The notes under the pieces: model-generated
The model's database searches: none
What the model saw: the letters and a program-made list of their open reading frames with translations, nothing else
What the model was told of the DNA's origin: nothing
Position numbers and translations under genes: made by a program
Source: Tetrastigma voinierianum
Lineage: Eukaryota > Streptophyta > Magnoliopsida > Vitales > Vitaceae
DNA: 64,000 nucleotides
Reading direction: 5' to 3'
Assembly (NCBI GenBank): GCA_016808115.1
Contig: JAEQBH010006382.1
Coordinates: forward strand, 167,724-231,723
Part shown: one piece after another, positions 46,469 through 57,480 of the stretch
Layout of the letters: each line of letters opens with the position of its first letter
Position numbering within the stretch: the stretch's first letter is position 1

Positions 46469-47003
46469 TTATCGTAGTTTTGCTTCATGGATCTTGAGTA
46501 GCACTCCTGGCCACGTGTTGGTGCTCTGCGGTATTCCTACTCCGCTTGTGGTAGGAAACTTGATCATCATGTGGTAAGCGGAGGGAATGACCTTTATTGC
46601 GTTGAGAGAGGGTTTGCCTAACAACATATTATACGCGGATGGGGCATCTACAACGAGGATTCTTGCCATCGTCGTTGCCTAACACGGGGGGTCTCCCAAA
46701 GTTAGCACTAGTTGTATTAAGCCCAAGGGTAACACTTTTTCTCCAAAGAATCCTCGCAGGTGGGTGCTGACTTGTTCCGTTTCTCGCCAGTGCCACATCT
46801 TATTGAAGGCGAGGCGAAGATGATGTCGGCTGGACTTCCAGATGTCGACTGGGACCCGATGGACCATTTGTTAGCCACAGCGCCCACTTATTACCAAAGT
46901 GCGTCATGAGGTCTTTGGCAGCCTCCACTACCAGTGCAGTCGAGAGAATGTTATGGGCGTAATCGAGGCCAAGGCGGTTTCTGGACAGCTTGTGCACTTC
47001 CAT
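46469..47003 (-). pseudogene. Tat-like protease region
   Basis: ILVVDAPSAYNMLLGKPSLN (46660-46600) then YHMMIKFPT and GVG match FLVVD-PSAYNxILGRPxLN, YHLxLKFPT of Tat proteases. The catalytic Asp segment upstream is not readable. Confidence 0.8.
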
Positions 47004-47039
47004 TACCTCTCACGACTGATGCTGCATATAAGGCAGCCT

Positions 47040-48383
47040 TCACGGGCGACTAGATTCCCCTCCTCCTACAAATCCTCCGAGATCTGTGGATTTCCCAGGG
47101 TTGTTGGTGCTGAGTGGTTGTCGAGGTGGTGGTGGTGGCCTGCGAGCTGAGCTTCGATTACGAGCTAACAACCGGGTCTTTATGGGCGTCGGAGATACCC
47201 ACGCCGAATCAAATATTCTATTTCTTTCCTGAGTTGTATGCAATCATCCGTGCGATGCCCGTAGTCCCTATGGAACTCACAATACCTAGTGTTGTCTCTT
47301 TTGGCAGGGTCTGACCTCATTTGGGATGGCCACCTTAGAAACTATTCATGTTATTGCCAGCGTAAGACACAAATCTTGTAGCGTCAAGGGGGTAAGCAGT
47401 TGAGGTGAGAGTAATGTTGTCGGCCTTCGGGTTGGTGGACCCGAGACAATCTACAGGCCTCACGCCTTTTTTGGGACTGTTCTCCATCCTTCTTTGGAGA
47501 CCTTTCCCGGTCATTTTGTCTTTTTGGGCTCCGTCCTTGTCGCTTGTCAATCCCGCTTTTCTCTTTATGGGTAGAAGAGCTTTCTTTCTTGGATATGAGG
47601 GCTTCTTCGCCATTAATGTACTTCTCCGCTTTAGCGAGCACCTCAGCCATGCTTGCCTGAGGGTTTTTTGAGATGGAAAACATCAAATCTTTTGACTTGA
47701 CTCCTAGCCCAGCGATGAATATGGTGATGACAAACTTTTCGTCGGGTATATCTACCTTCAGAGACTCGGCATTAAACCTCTGAACATAGGACCTCAGGCT
47801 TTGCTAGGCTTTACTTGATGGTCGACAAATGATAGCAACTACGTATGTTTGGCCCCAATGAAGTGGGAGACGAACGCGATGGATAGCTCTCTGAATGAGG
47901 AGATTGATGAGGGCGAAAGCCTGTTAAACCAAGCCAAGGCTGGGCCTTTTAACGTGATAGCGAAAGCTGCATATTGGGATATCAGCATGGCTCCATTTTG
48001 ATTCTTGTAAGTGTTAAGATGATCGCGGGATCTGCGGCACCATGACAGCTCCACTGCGGCATTATGAACTTTGCTGGGAGAGGGAAGTGGAGCACCTCGG
48101 CTGTGAATGGTGACTCAGTTTGTTGCACCAGGGTGTCCATAGAGTTAGGAGCTCGTCCCTTTACAACTTCTTTCAACGGCCGAGTTCTGGCTGAGCTCTT
48201 GAACCTGCCTTTCGCATGATCGCTCCCCCGCCCTTCTTCCGAGGGTCGTAGTTCCCTCATTCCCGGCCGTGCCCCCGAAGTGCTGCTTCGTGGCCCTCCT
48301 CTCCAGGGGTTAGGTGTGGTCCGTGCCCCTTGGCAAGAAGGGACGAAAACCCTAGTTTTTTTTGCTTGACCTAGCCAAAACAC
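47040..48383 (-). pseudogene. Tat-like gag (broken)
   Basis: QTESPFTAEVLHFPLPAKF near 48125-48070, then LKGPALAWFNRLSPSSISSF and FVSHFIGAKHT (47960-47840), then ISKNPQASMAEVLAKAEKYI (47678-47620), then a Lys/Arg-rich tail. Near 47260-47190 the frames give H-DYGHRTDDCIQLRKEIEY-type zinc-region residues. These are standard landmarks of the Tat/Retand gag. Confidence 0.85.
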
Positions 48384-48908
48384 TTCACCATAGATCGGCC
48401 TACATTTTGTCGGTTTAGGTGCAAATCATTAGGGCTTAGACAAGAGATGAATGGCTGGAAGAATGAGACGATTTCCACTTATTTTCAGTTCTCAAAATGG
48501 AATGTGTGGAAGTTGAGGGTTTGAGAGAGGAGTTCGTGTGTGAGAGAGAGTTGAGATGAGAGAATGAGAGGAATGAAAGAAATGTCTCTCAAAGACCAAT
48601 ATTTGGTCTTTTAATTCAAATCCTTCACTAAGCCTTGTTTGGCTACACACTAATTCCCATTTTCTCATTTTCTCACTTTAGCTTCATTTCACCGTCATTT
48701 CACTTCATTTCATTTTCATTCTGCGCACCCCATTATTCATTTATGACCTTAGGTCCTCATTTGACATTTTACCAAATTTATTTGGCTCTGTAAATTCTGG
48801 TGTGCTGTTTTTGTTTTTAGCTATTTAAATGCCGGAAAAAATATAATTTAATTTATTTTACACCCTAAACATGTTATAAAACTATTATGGTATTTTCAAG
48901 GCATTACA
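48384..48908 (-). repeat. Tekay-3 3' LTR, first part
   Basis: The minus strand opens TGTAATGCCTTGAAAATACC at 48908. About 520 bp before the Tat-like fragment starts. A GAGAGAG-rich stretch (48510-48600) may be the transcribed leader. No matching 3' end is found to the left. Confidence 0.65.
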
Positions 48909-48928
48909 ACTCTCCCATCCTTAAAAGA
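48909..48928 (-). other. Tekay-3 polypurine tract
   Basis: The minus strand reads TCTTTTAAGGATGGGAGAGT directly before the LTR TG, like TTTTAAGG-G-GGAAGAA in Tekay-1. Confidence 0.75.
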
Positions 48929-49352
48929 ATTTCGTCCTCAAAATTACCTTCATTGAACAGTTGAGGGTATTGTTGCCGCATAACTTCTTCTCTTTCCCAC
49001 GTGGCTTCCTCCGTCTTGTGGTTTCTCCACGGCACTTTTACCAATGGGATTTTCTTTTTCCTCAACTCTTTCACTTCTCGAGCCAAGATCTCCTACTAGC
49101 TCCTCTTCATACGTCAAATCCGATCTAAATGTCGTCTCGAAGGGCTTGTGATAGGTCTAACCTATACCTCCCCTCTGACATTGACACATGGAAAACATTA
49201 TGAATCTTTTCCAACTCTAGAGGTAAAGCTAATTTATATGCCACTGGACCCACTTTCTCTATCACCTCATATGGCCCAATGAACCTAGGGCTCAACTTGC
49301 TCTTTTTCCCAAATCTCATTACCTTCTTCCAAGGCGATACTTTCAAAAACAC
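48929..49352 (-). pseudogene. Tekay-3 integrase C-terminus and chromodomain
   Basis: FGKKSKLSPRFIGPYEVIEK then VGPVAYKLALP and VFHVSM (49306-49185) is the GPF/Y integrase tail. KKIPLVKVPWRNHKTEEATW then EREEVMRQQYPQLF (49055-48955) is a well-kept chromodomain with the WRN and ATWE landmarks. A frameshift and stop separate the two. Confidence 0.87.
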
Positions 49353-50382
49353 TTTTTTGTCGATCTCATATCAAATATCCTTTCTCCTCGTAATGGCATG
49401 GATTTTTGTCTATCAAAATTTGGCCACTTTCAATCTTTCTCTAATCATTTCACTTTCATGGTTTTATTGAATCAAATCAAAGGGACGATTATCTTCTTCT
49501 CGCTTAACTCGGTCAACACAATGGTGCATTTCTTACATGAGAGCCTCATAAGGCGCCATTCCAATACTCGACTAGAAGCTATTATTATACACGAATTCAA
49601 CTAGAGGAATGTGTCTATCCCAACTACCCTCATAGTCGATCACATAACTTCTCAGCATATCTTTTAACACTTGGATCACTCTTTCCGATTATTCATCCAT
49701 CTGCGGGTGGAACGTTGTGCTGAAATTCAATCGAATGCCCAAAGCCTCTTACAACTTTCCCCAAAATCTCGAGCCTCGAGGTAAACCTCAAATCTCTATT
49801 TGAAATGATCGATATTGGAATCCCTTGTAGCGTAGTGGTAGGCGGCTAAAGTCATTTCACTTCCTACTAGTGAGGCCGACTGTTTCATTTATGTAAGCTA
49901 CGCCGACTTGTCGAGTGAGATAGTCGGTTCTCAGCTGAGGAAGAATTCTTCTCTGACTCTTGAATCGTACTTTCTTCACGTCAGCGGTAACGAGCCACAA
50001 AATCCATTGTGATTCGATCCCATTTCCATTACGGGTATCTACGATAGGGGATGTAACAATCTCGAAAGACGATGTTTTGCTTTCACTTTACGACACACCG
50101 CCACACTTGGTCTGAATTCGAAACATCTCTTTTCATTTCAAACCACCAATATGAAGTCTTTAAATCCTGATACATCTTTGTGCTACTAGGATGGATAGAA
50201 AAAGATCCACTATGTGCCTCTTCGAGAATGGATTTCTTCAATTCATCATCATTGGGTACACAAACCCGATCTCTATAATACACAAATCCATCCTCGTTCA
50301 CTGTAAATTTGATTTCTTTCCCCTCTCCACTCTGACTTACAATTGTGAAAATTTTCTTATCATTCTTTTGTGCCTCTAGCAC
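49353..50382 (-). pseudogene. Tekay-3 integrase zinc domain and core (broken)
   Basis: EEAHSGSFSIHPSSTKMYQD then LKTSYWWFEMKRDVSNSDQV and WRCVVK (50255-50083) is the HHCC domain with both His and the first Cys; the second Cys is not in frame. The catalytic core, 49560-50080, is decayed and I could not place the DDE residues. Confidence 0.82.
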
Positions 50383-50930
50383 TCAATTCAACAAATTCGA
50401 TTTTTCTATCAATTCCGCTACTATTAAACCGTCGTCTGACAATGACAAATGAGCATTCAACGCTCGAAGTGTTTGTACTGACTTTCCACTCAGAGCATTT
50501 GCTACTACATTGGCCTTCCCGGGATGATAGTCGATCACACAATCATAATCCTTGATCAATTTCATCCATCTACGTTGTCTCAAGTTAAGCTCTCTTTGCG
50601 AGGGCAAATACTTAAGACTTTGTGGCGATGTAAGATGAAACACTTTTCTCACGCAAAGATAGTGTCTCCATGGCTTTCAATGCGAACACAATGGTGGCCA
50701 ATTCCAAATCATGCGTGGTGATTTCTTTTCATGCGGCTTCAATTGCCTTGAAGCATAAGATACCACTTTACCCTCTTGCATAAGGACACATCTAAGTCCA
50801 TTTAATGGTACATCACTAAAATCACGTATTCTTTCTTGTGGGTCATTGAGTGAAGCAGGGTCTGGCTCGATTAAAATGCTTTCAACTTTTCAAAACTAAG
50901 CTTGACACTTTTCCTCCACTGAATCTCACA
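50383..50930 (-). pseudogene. Tekay-3 RNase H (broken)
   Basis: SLKYLPSQRELNLRQRRWMK then DYDCVIDYHPGKANVVANAL (50622-50495) is the classic end of RNase H. N in VANALS replaces the usual D of VADALS. The first half is in other frames. Confidence 0.85.
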
Positions 50931-51660
50931 TTCTTTGAGTGTCTCATCATAGGGCAGAAGTGGTCATCAAAAAACCCTTAACGAAACTTCTATAGTAATC
51001 TGCCAATCACAGGAAACTACGCACTTTCATGACATTTCTCGGTGATTTCCATTCAATAATCACCTCTATCTTCTTTGGATCCACTCGAATTCCTTAACTT
51101 TCCGCGATACAATGTGTCCGAAAATAACTTCTCGAAACTAAAATTCACATTTGCTCAGTTTTGCATATAACTGTTCCTTTCTCAAGGTTTGTAGCCCTAC
51201 TCGAAGGTGTGTATCATAATCTTCCGAACCTTTGAATACATAAGGATGTCATCTATAAACACCACTTCAAAATGATCTACATACGGTAGGAAAACATGAT
51301 TCATTAAGTCCATGAAAGTCGTCGGTGCATTTGTCAACCCAAACGGCATTACAAGGAACTCATAATGTCCATACCGCGTTCTGAACACCTTCTTATGCAC
51401 ATCTTGCATCTATCAGTGCCATGATGATGCGAGGCGTGGTCGATCTTCAAAAAACACTTGCACCTTTCAATTGGTCGAACAAGTCATCAATCCTAGGTAA
51501 CAGATACTTGTTTTTCATTATCATTTTGTTCAGTTGCCTATAATCAACACTGCCAAAGCGTACCATCTTTCTTCTTAACAAAGAGCATTGGCACTCCCCA
51601 TGGTGATACACTAAGGCCAGATAAATCCTTTCTCTATGACTCTTTCATTGGCTTCCAATT
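50931..51660 (-). pseudogene. Tekay-3 reverse transcriptase (broken)
   Basis: KVFRTRYGHYEFLVMPFGLT then NAPTTFMDLMN and the catalytic VVFIDDILMYS (51390-51215), with both aspartates. The region after it, 50930-51190, holds the thumb in other frames (a RSFLGL-like part is not clear). Confidence 0.86.
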
Positions 51661-52499
51661 CTTTTAACTCCACTGGAGCCATTCTATCTGATTGTAATAT
51701 ATGGATCTGAGTGGCATAGATCGCATTAGTGCAAACTTAATCTCGTGGAAGCGATCAAACAATTCCTCCAGAAACACATCTGGATAATCATAAACTGTAG
51801 GGATGTATGATAAACTAGGCTCCACCTTTTTCTTATCTATCACATATGCCAAGTAGGCTTCACACCCTTTTCGAACCATCGTTTTAGCAGTAGCGACGAA
51901 TATCACATTAGAGAGGTGGTTTGACCTCGTAGATAAAAGTCCTTATCGCCCCTCAGTGTCGCCAGGTCACTCTCTTCATTCCTGTCAGCTACCACTTGGT
52001 GTCGGGACAGCAATCCATCCCGATATCGTGAGCTCTCTAAATGATAACTAGATCAAATCTCAAAACTCGCACTCTCATATGCGATGGGCAATCTCTATAA
52101 ACTTTATTCTGATGACCTTTATGCCCAAGTGGATTTATACCCCCAAAATGGCATACTCTGTTTTACTCTTTGGTAAACTACCCCGAACTTCAGTAGTGAT
52201 ACAAATATGAGAGTGGGTTGAACTGGATACATAAATGCATGTTCGATAGTCTGCAGATGTAAGTACCAACTATCACATCGATTGCATCTTTGCTTTTCCA
52301 CTACCTTCATTTGCATGCCTTGGGTACAGACACGAGCATCTGTCTACCCATGGTACGTGTTGCTTGTCCTCGGTGCACTTTCGATGATGCAACATGTTGT
52401 CCTTGTTGCTCTTCTATATTCTTTGAAATTATGCTTACTAGTGCGGGGTGTTGTGGTGACAGGCTTTAGGACAATCTTTCACTTTGTGATCATTTGGAT
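51661..52499 (-). pseudogene. Tekay-3 protease and protease-RT linker (broken)
   Basis: VRKGCEAYLAYVIDKKKVEP then YDYPDVFLEELF (51870-51760) matches LRKGCEAYLAHV...FPDVFPEELPG. The protease proper, 51910-52500, is in several frames; no DSG triad is readable. Confidence 0.75.
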
Positions 52500-53480
52500 C
52501 TACATACCAAACAAGAGCTGTCGATCTCGACACTCTTCTTTATGTTTCCTCCCATAATGTGTGCAATAAGGAGGAGCTAGTCTTCTTGAATAACCTCCTA
52601 GTGCACTAGCAGCGTGGTGTCGGTAGAATAGTCTTCTTCTTAGTGCTGATTGTGAGCTGATTAAAACCCTATGGTCCTCTAAATTTCTTACTCTGGTGCT
52701 GATAAGAACTTGACTGTCTAGCGTTTTTCTTACCTTGTCTTCTTTCTTTTCTTTCATACTCTTCTTTACTCTTTCAACATTTTGAGCACATGTCACAATT
52801 TTAGAAATGTCATCATGGCAAAATCCTGTGACATGGGCCCGAATATGGTCATTGAGGCCATCTTCAAACTTGCGGCATTTCTCTTCCTCAGTCACTAGCA
52901 TCTGGGAGCATACTTGCTCAAACCAGGGTGGGTCTCTGATCACCAGATTACACTCATCGTCTTTGTTTCCAAATTATGAAACTCTTTCATCTCATATTGC
53001 TCAGATAGATACGGCCCACATATTAGCTACGGTGCGCCGGGAAGAACTCCATCTCAACACTCTCCGGTGGTGCGGTCCTAGTCACGGAAACCCACCACTG
53101 GTAAGCCTCATCCTGTTGTAAAGAGGTCATGCACTCTAAATTCTCCTCTAGTGTGCAATGCATTTGTCGAAGCATTCTTTCATTTCTTTTGAGCCAATTT
53201 TCTTCCATAGAAGGCTCATCATCTTTCTTCCCAGAAAATCTATGGGTCGATATTTTGCCATTCTCTCTATGGTTGACCGCTGAGAAGCAACTACAACTAG
53301 TTGTGCTGCTCTTTGCAGTGCCTGAGATATATGCTGGAGGATATCCATAGCACCTCTTGCTGCTTGACCTTGCTCATGATTAGATGGAGCATGGGACGCT
53401 TGCCCACCCTCCACACTAGCAAGGCTATTTGGGCCACTTCCCGAGTCACCTCTAACCCTATGGGGTCCTGAACCATTCAT
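52500..53480 (-). pseudogene. Tekay-3 gag (broken)
   Basis: Start ATG at 53480 (MNGSGPHRVRGDSGSG). Core in the next frames: NWLKRNERMLRQMHC and MTSLQQDEAYQWWVSV (53200-53075), matching the AE-W...MEKIFxxLxC and GEAxxWW motifs. Then EEEKCRKFEDGLNDHIRAHV (52895-52835) and a zinc knuckle CTHYGRKHKEEC near 52560-52525 with one Cys changed to Tyr. Confidence 0.84.
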
Positions 53481-53595
53481 GCTTACCTATTAAGACCAAC
53501 AAGGTCCGCATTAGAGTTACGTCATCCTTTATATGCAAATCCAGTGCATGTCATAAACAATTTCAAAAATCATTTTGTAGAATCGCCTAAACCTA

Positions 53596-53608
53596 GGCTC
53601 TAATACCA
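53596..53608 (-). other. Tekay-3 primer binding site, tRNA-Met type
   Basis: The minus strand reads TGGTATTAGAGCC, one mismatch from TGGTATCAGAGC, about 8 bp after the LTR edge. Confidence 0.82.
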
Positions 53609-53616
53609 AAAATAAT

Positions 53617-54476
53617 TGTAGCATCCGTATGCGCTACGAGTACTTTTACTTTTACGATATATTCAAAACCAGTACAAATACAAATACATTTCCAATACTG
53701 TAGCTCTATGCTATTTAAGGTTTGATACTATTCAAATCCAATTGCAATTTCTCATTTAAGACACATTTCAAATGCTCATTTTGTAAAGGATAATTAACCT
53801 AATGAACATATATACGCAAACATCATTTTAACTTAAAGAGGGCCCATCATTTGTTCACAAATGCATTTTTAACTACGTTCGATATGGCGTTATATGCCCG
53901 TTTAGTGCATTCACGCTTGTGAAACAATACGACATTATTAGCGTTTTCAATATAAAAACATTTACAAAAACAAAATCATAGTTCACTTTGAAATATAATT
54001 TCAAAACAAAATAGTCAAAATCAAAATTCATGTATTTCATATGGCGGAGCTTTGCTTATCCTGCATGTGGCTTTGGCTTGATGACTGCGAATCTGTGACC
54101 CTTGCCTTGCTCTGTTCTCTCGATACTGCGTGATGATAAAAAGCGGCCCAGCGCTAGAATTTTCATGCTTAGTGGTTCTATATAGTTCTTTTTTCCATTT
54201 CAGTTTAATACAAATCATGCAATTTTTTCTAAACAATGCTTTTGAATCTTTTTAAATGATCAATGCAATCCAATACATATATTCATTTCATATACACTCA
54301 TTTACAGTTTATTGATCATTCCAAATATGCACTTTCATATGCAATAAGTAATTCAAAACACGAATCATGCATTTCACAATTTTCTTATCATTTCAATTTG
54401 CCCTTAAACGACTTTAACCTATGTTTTCGGTGCACAGGATAATGGAATCAAACGCGGTCGAAATTTGTGGCGGGTT
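53617..54476 (-). repeat. Tekay-3 5' LTR, 3' part
   Basis: Ends GCTACA on the minus strand at 53617. It runs 860 bp to the point where Athila-3 starts. No overlap with the 48384-48908 fragment is expected, as these are opposite ends of the LTR. Confidence 0.65.
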
Positions 54477-56125
54477 TGATTCGTCACCACGATAGGTTGG
54501 CCCGAGAATCAACAAAATTTATATCTAAGTTCCTCCTGCTGCTTGAAGTAGTCGAAGCTGCTGCGGTATAGCGGTCTAAATTTAGAACACGGGGATGGGT
54601 TTCATCTAGGAATGATTTGCATAAGTGTGAAAAGGTAAGGCTTTCTATTTGGATTTTTGGATTTGTTTCAAAAACAGTGTGAGTAGTTTGGAAACTGAAT
54701 AACTGTAAAGACTGAAAGTGATGTGTGAAAAAGTATCTTTGAAGATTTAGGTCACTAACTTGATAACATAGGGCAAACAAGTGTCCTCGGGTTTTATCCT
54801 CGCATTATGACAAGCAACCTATAGTCAAGAAATATACTTTAGGATCTTTGTTTAACTATAGAGCCTAACCCTAGAATCACTCCTATTTGAGTCAACACAG
54901 GTAACATGCATCACCACAGCCCCTTCGAGTTTAAAACCACTGGCACATTGAGACATCATTTCGGTGGCTCGTAAAGATCGTCTAAAAAACTTCTGAGTGC
55001 ATCCCAGCAATAAGTATACAACGTATCTTCGCATAGTAAGTATTGGCCATTAATGACATTAAATGATATTCAACCTAGTTTGAGAAGATGGGAGCCATAA
55101 GCTCACGATGCACAGGCATTCAACACATGAGGACAACTGTAAGCGCCCCATGACCAAGCTAGCTACCTTCATAACTGTTCAAAGAAAAGAGCAGCCCAGA
55201 AAGCATCTCTTGAGGTTGTCATCCTGAGAGGGTTGTTTAGTAACTAGAAAATGAGAGAAAAGAGGAGAGAAGAGAAAAGCAAAACCCTAACTGAGTTGCG
55301 GAAGATATTTACATAAAATGAAAAATTGTGCCAAGATTGCTTACATGGGATTTCTTCCTTAGGGTTACAAAAACTATGGGGGGTTTTATAGGCCACCATT
55401 ATGTGAAACTCTGATAAAGCCTAACATTTGGCTAAAATAAGGGACAAGGAGTAATACATCAAAATGAAGTCGGTTTGCATTAATTACAAAGGATGACAAG
55501 GCGGTTTTTAATTTCGCTAGAGACCGAGGCGATTTCGCTGGCGGCGAGTTCGTAGGTAAGCGAAATTGCCGCGAGATAGCCGAAATAGAGGAATTTATTT
55601 AGCGTTTACGGCAATTTCGCTAGCTAGCGAAAATTCGCCAACAAGCGAAATTTTAAATGACCTGTCGGCGCATTTTTAGCTAGGAGCGATTGGTTGTGAA
55701 ATTTTAGGTCTAGCGAATTTCACAATTTAGCTAGGATTAATTTTCGCTATGATTGCGAAATTTTGCGATCCCGGCGAGAATTTAGCAATCTTGCGAAATT
55801 CTAAGAATTCTTCGATCTTCAGCGCATGGCCTCTTGCTCCCATCTTGCACAACTTTTATCACTTTGCCTTCATTCTTTCTTTGATTTTTGGTATGTTTGA
55901 TGGCTGATGAATGGGTTCAATCTTCATGGTTTAGCATATGTCTCGATATTGAACTCTCAAAGTACGCAAAAACCTGCAAAACAACCAAAAATAACCTCTA
56001 AACGACATAAGTGATACTAAGAAGACTTGAACACTTCAATTGGCATAATTGGCATGATTAGTGCGCAAAAAGCACTCAAAACCTATCTGATATAGGGCTC
56101 AAAATAGCACTTTTGAGTGTAATCA
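54477..56125 (-). repeat. Athila-3 3' LTR (left copy)
   Basis: About 1,649 bp, opens TGATTCGTCACCACGATAGG and closes GAGTGTAATCA on the plus strand. Long near-identical blocks with 62533-64000, e.g. ATGGGTTTCATCTAGGAATG and AAGTGATGTGTGAAAA. Confidence 0.87.
55515..55805. repeat. Cluster of AGCGAAATT / AATTTCGCT inverted motifs in Athila-3 LTR
   Basis: More than ten copies of TTTCGCT or AGCGAAA in both orientations, e.g. CAATTTCGCTAGCTAGCGAAAATTCGCC near 55610-55640 in pieces. The right LTR has the same at 63545-63810. Equivalent but different GC(G/A)AAAATT clusters lie at the same place in Athila-1 and Athila-2 LTRs. Confidence 0.8.
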
Positions 56126-57480
56126 CTAACCCGAAACGTTGCTAGTCCCTTAGCAATGTAAAAACAAAAAGGAGATGCATGCAGTGATTCTCAAAAAGTT
56201 TATGATTCAAAAAGGTTTATGTACATATAAATAGTACATTTAAACTGAAAAATTGACACCAAGTTTGAAAACCGCCATGAAAGAGCCAAAACCATACAAG
56301 AACAATTTCAGGTCAATATTGGTTCCATGATTCTCAACTGGAATTTCCACCAAAGTCTAATGGTTCTTTATGTAACCAGATCGAGCCAATAAATTGTAAA
56401 TTGTCCCTCTGACCTAACTGGCATGGCCTTGGGTGTTGAACAACCTAGATAAGGATGGATTACGGCTTTTCTTTCTTTATTCGACTACATTGTTGTAGAC
56501 TGCGATGCTTAAAATTCGAGCTTCACCAAAGTCCGTGTAACGAGGTCCGCAGATGACTCTGACCAATTAAGGTTTAGGGCATCAAGCGAAAGGATCGCGA
56601 CCACAAACTCTCACGGGTTTCACCCGGGACTCGAATGACTTGAAAATCAAGCACCTACAAATGCGTTAAGCTACTGCCTATCCACCCATGCCAACGAACA
56701 CTAAATCATTTGACTCCCGACCAATTAAGGCTTAGGGGCATCGGGCTTTAAAGCTTCGCCACTCGCCCCACCGGGCTGGAGTGCTCGGGTTTGAGGAAGG
56801 CTTCACGACTTTATTTTCTTTTTCTTCTTTTCTTTTCTTTTTCTTTTTGCTTTTTCTTTTCTTTTCCTTTTTGGAAGACTACATTGGTCTTGAATGTGGG
56901 TATACAAGCCTATCATGGGTTGTAACATGCCTAAACCGACTGTACAAAATGAAGAAAGGAGAGGTAAACAATTCATGACCCTATTGAAACAATGCGGTGT
57001 GCGGTGTGTGAATTAGCTTAAAGGGAGAAATGTTCAAGTTAAGCATCTTTGGAACTTCAATGACCAAAAATTATATCAGAACATGGAATTTGTTCTAACA
57101 TAAAAGGTAGCCAACGAGGTTTGGAAATTTTCCTTCCAAGGCAATTCAATTGTCGATTGAAGAAATTCAATTGTTCAATTGGAAGCAATTCAATTGTTCA
57201 ATTGAAGCAATTCAATTGTCCAGTGAAGGAACAAAAAACGATACACATAAGATGGGCACAAAAGTATATGCAAAGAAGTGTGTATATATATCTTGAATAA
57301 CTTTTGATATAGCGAAAATAGCTAGTACATGCATACCCAAGCTAAACACAAAAATATCCTTACTCTTGTAAACAATACATGAATCCTAATCAAAATTGTG
57401 AAATGGGTTGATAAAAGTGGTACTATGCAAAATCATTAAAGAAACCTAACCACTCTTCTTGTGGTGGTGGTGGAGTGTGG
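56126..57480 (-). other. Athila-3 3' untranslated region
   Basis: Shares TTAGGGCATCAAG and GGGCTTTAAAG blocks with Athila-1 and Athila-2. The pyrimidine tract is at 56811-56872. CTAACCC next to the LTR reads GGGTTAG on the minus strand. Confidence 0.75.
57135..57226. repeat. CAATTG-rich tandem repeat in Athila-3
   Basis: Four imperfect copies of GCAATTCAATTGTTCAATTGAA, about 27-bp period. CAATTG is palindromic. Not seen in the other two Athila copies. Confidence 0.82.

Larger units (their letters stand above)
45837..48383 (-). mobile_element. Tat-like gypsy fragment (gag to mid RT)
   Basis: Reading right to left: gag, zinc region, protease region and the first half of RT. It stops abruptly within the RT fingers, joining MULE sequence. 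No LTR, RNase H or integrase of this lineage is present. GC content is higher than the flanks. Confidence 0.82.
48384..54476 (-). mobile_element. Tekay-3: chromovirus-like gypsy element, minus strand
   Basis: 3' LTR start fragment (48384-48908), polypurine tract, chromodomain, integrase, RNase H, RT, protease, gag, primer site, and an incomplete 5' LTR (53617-54476) interrupted by Athila-3. The left end abuts the Tat-like fragment, so the 3' LTR is truncated. The interior of 4.7 kb is normal for the lineage. Confidence 0.82.
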
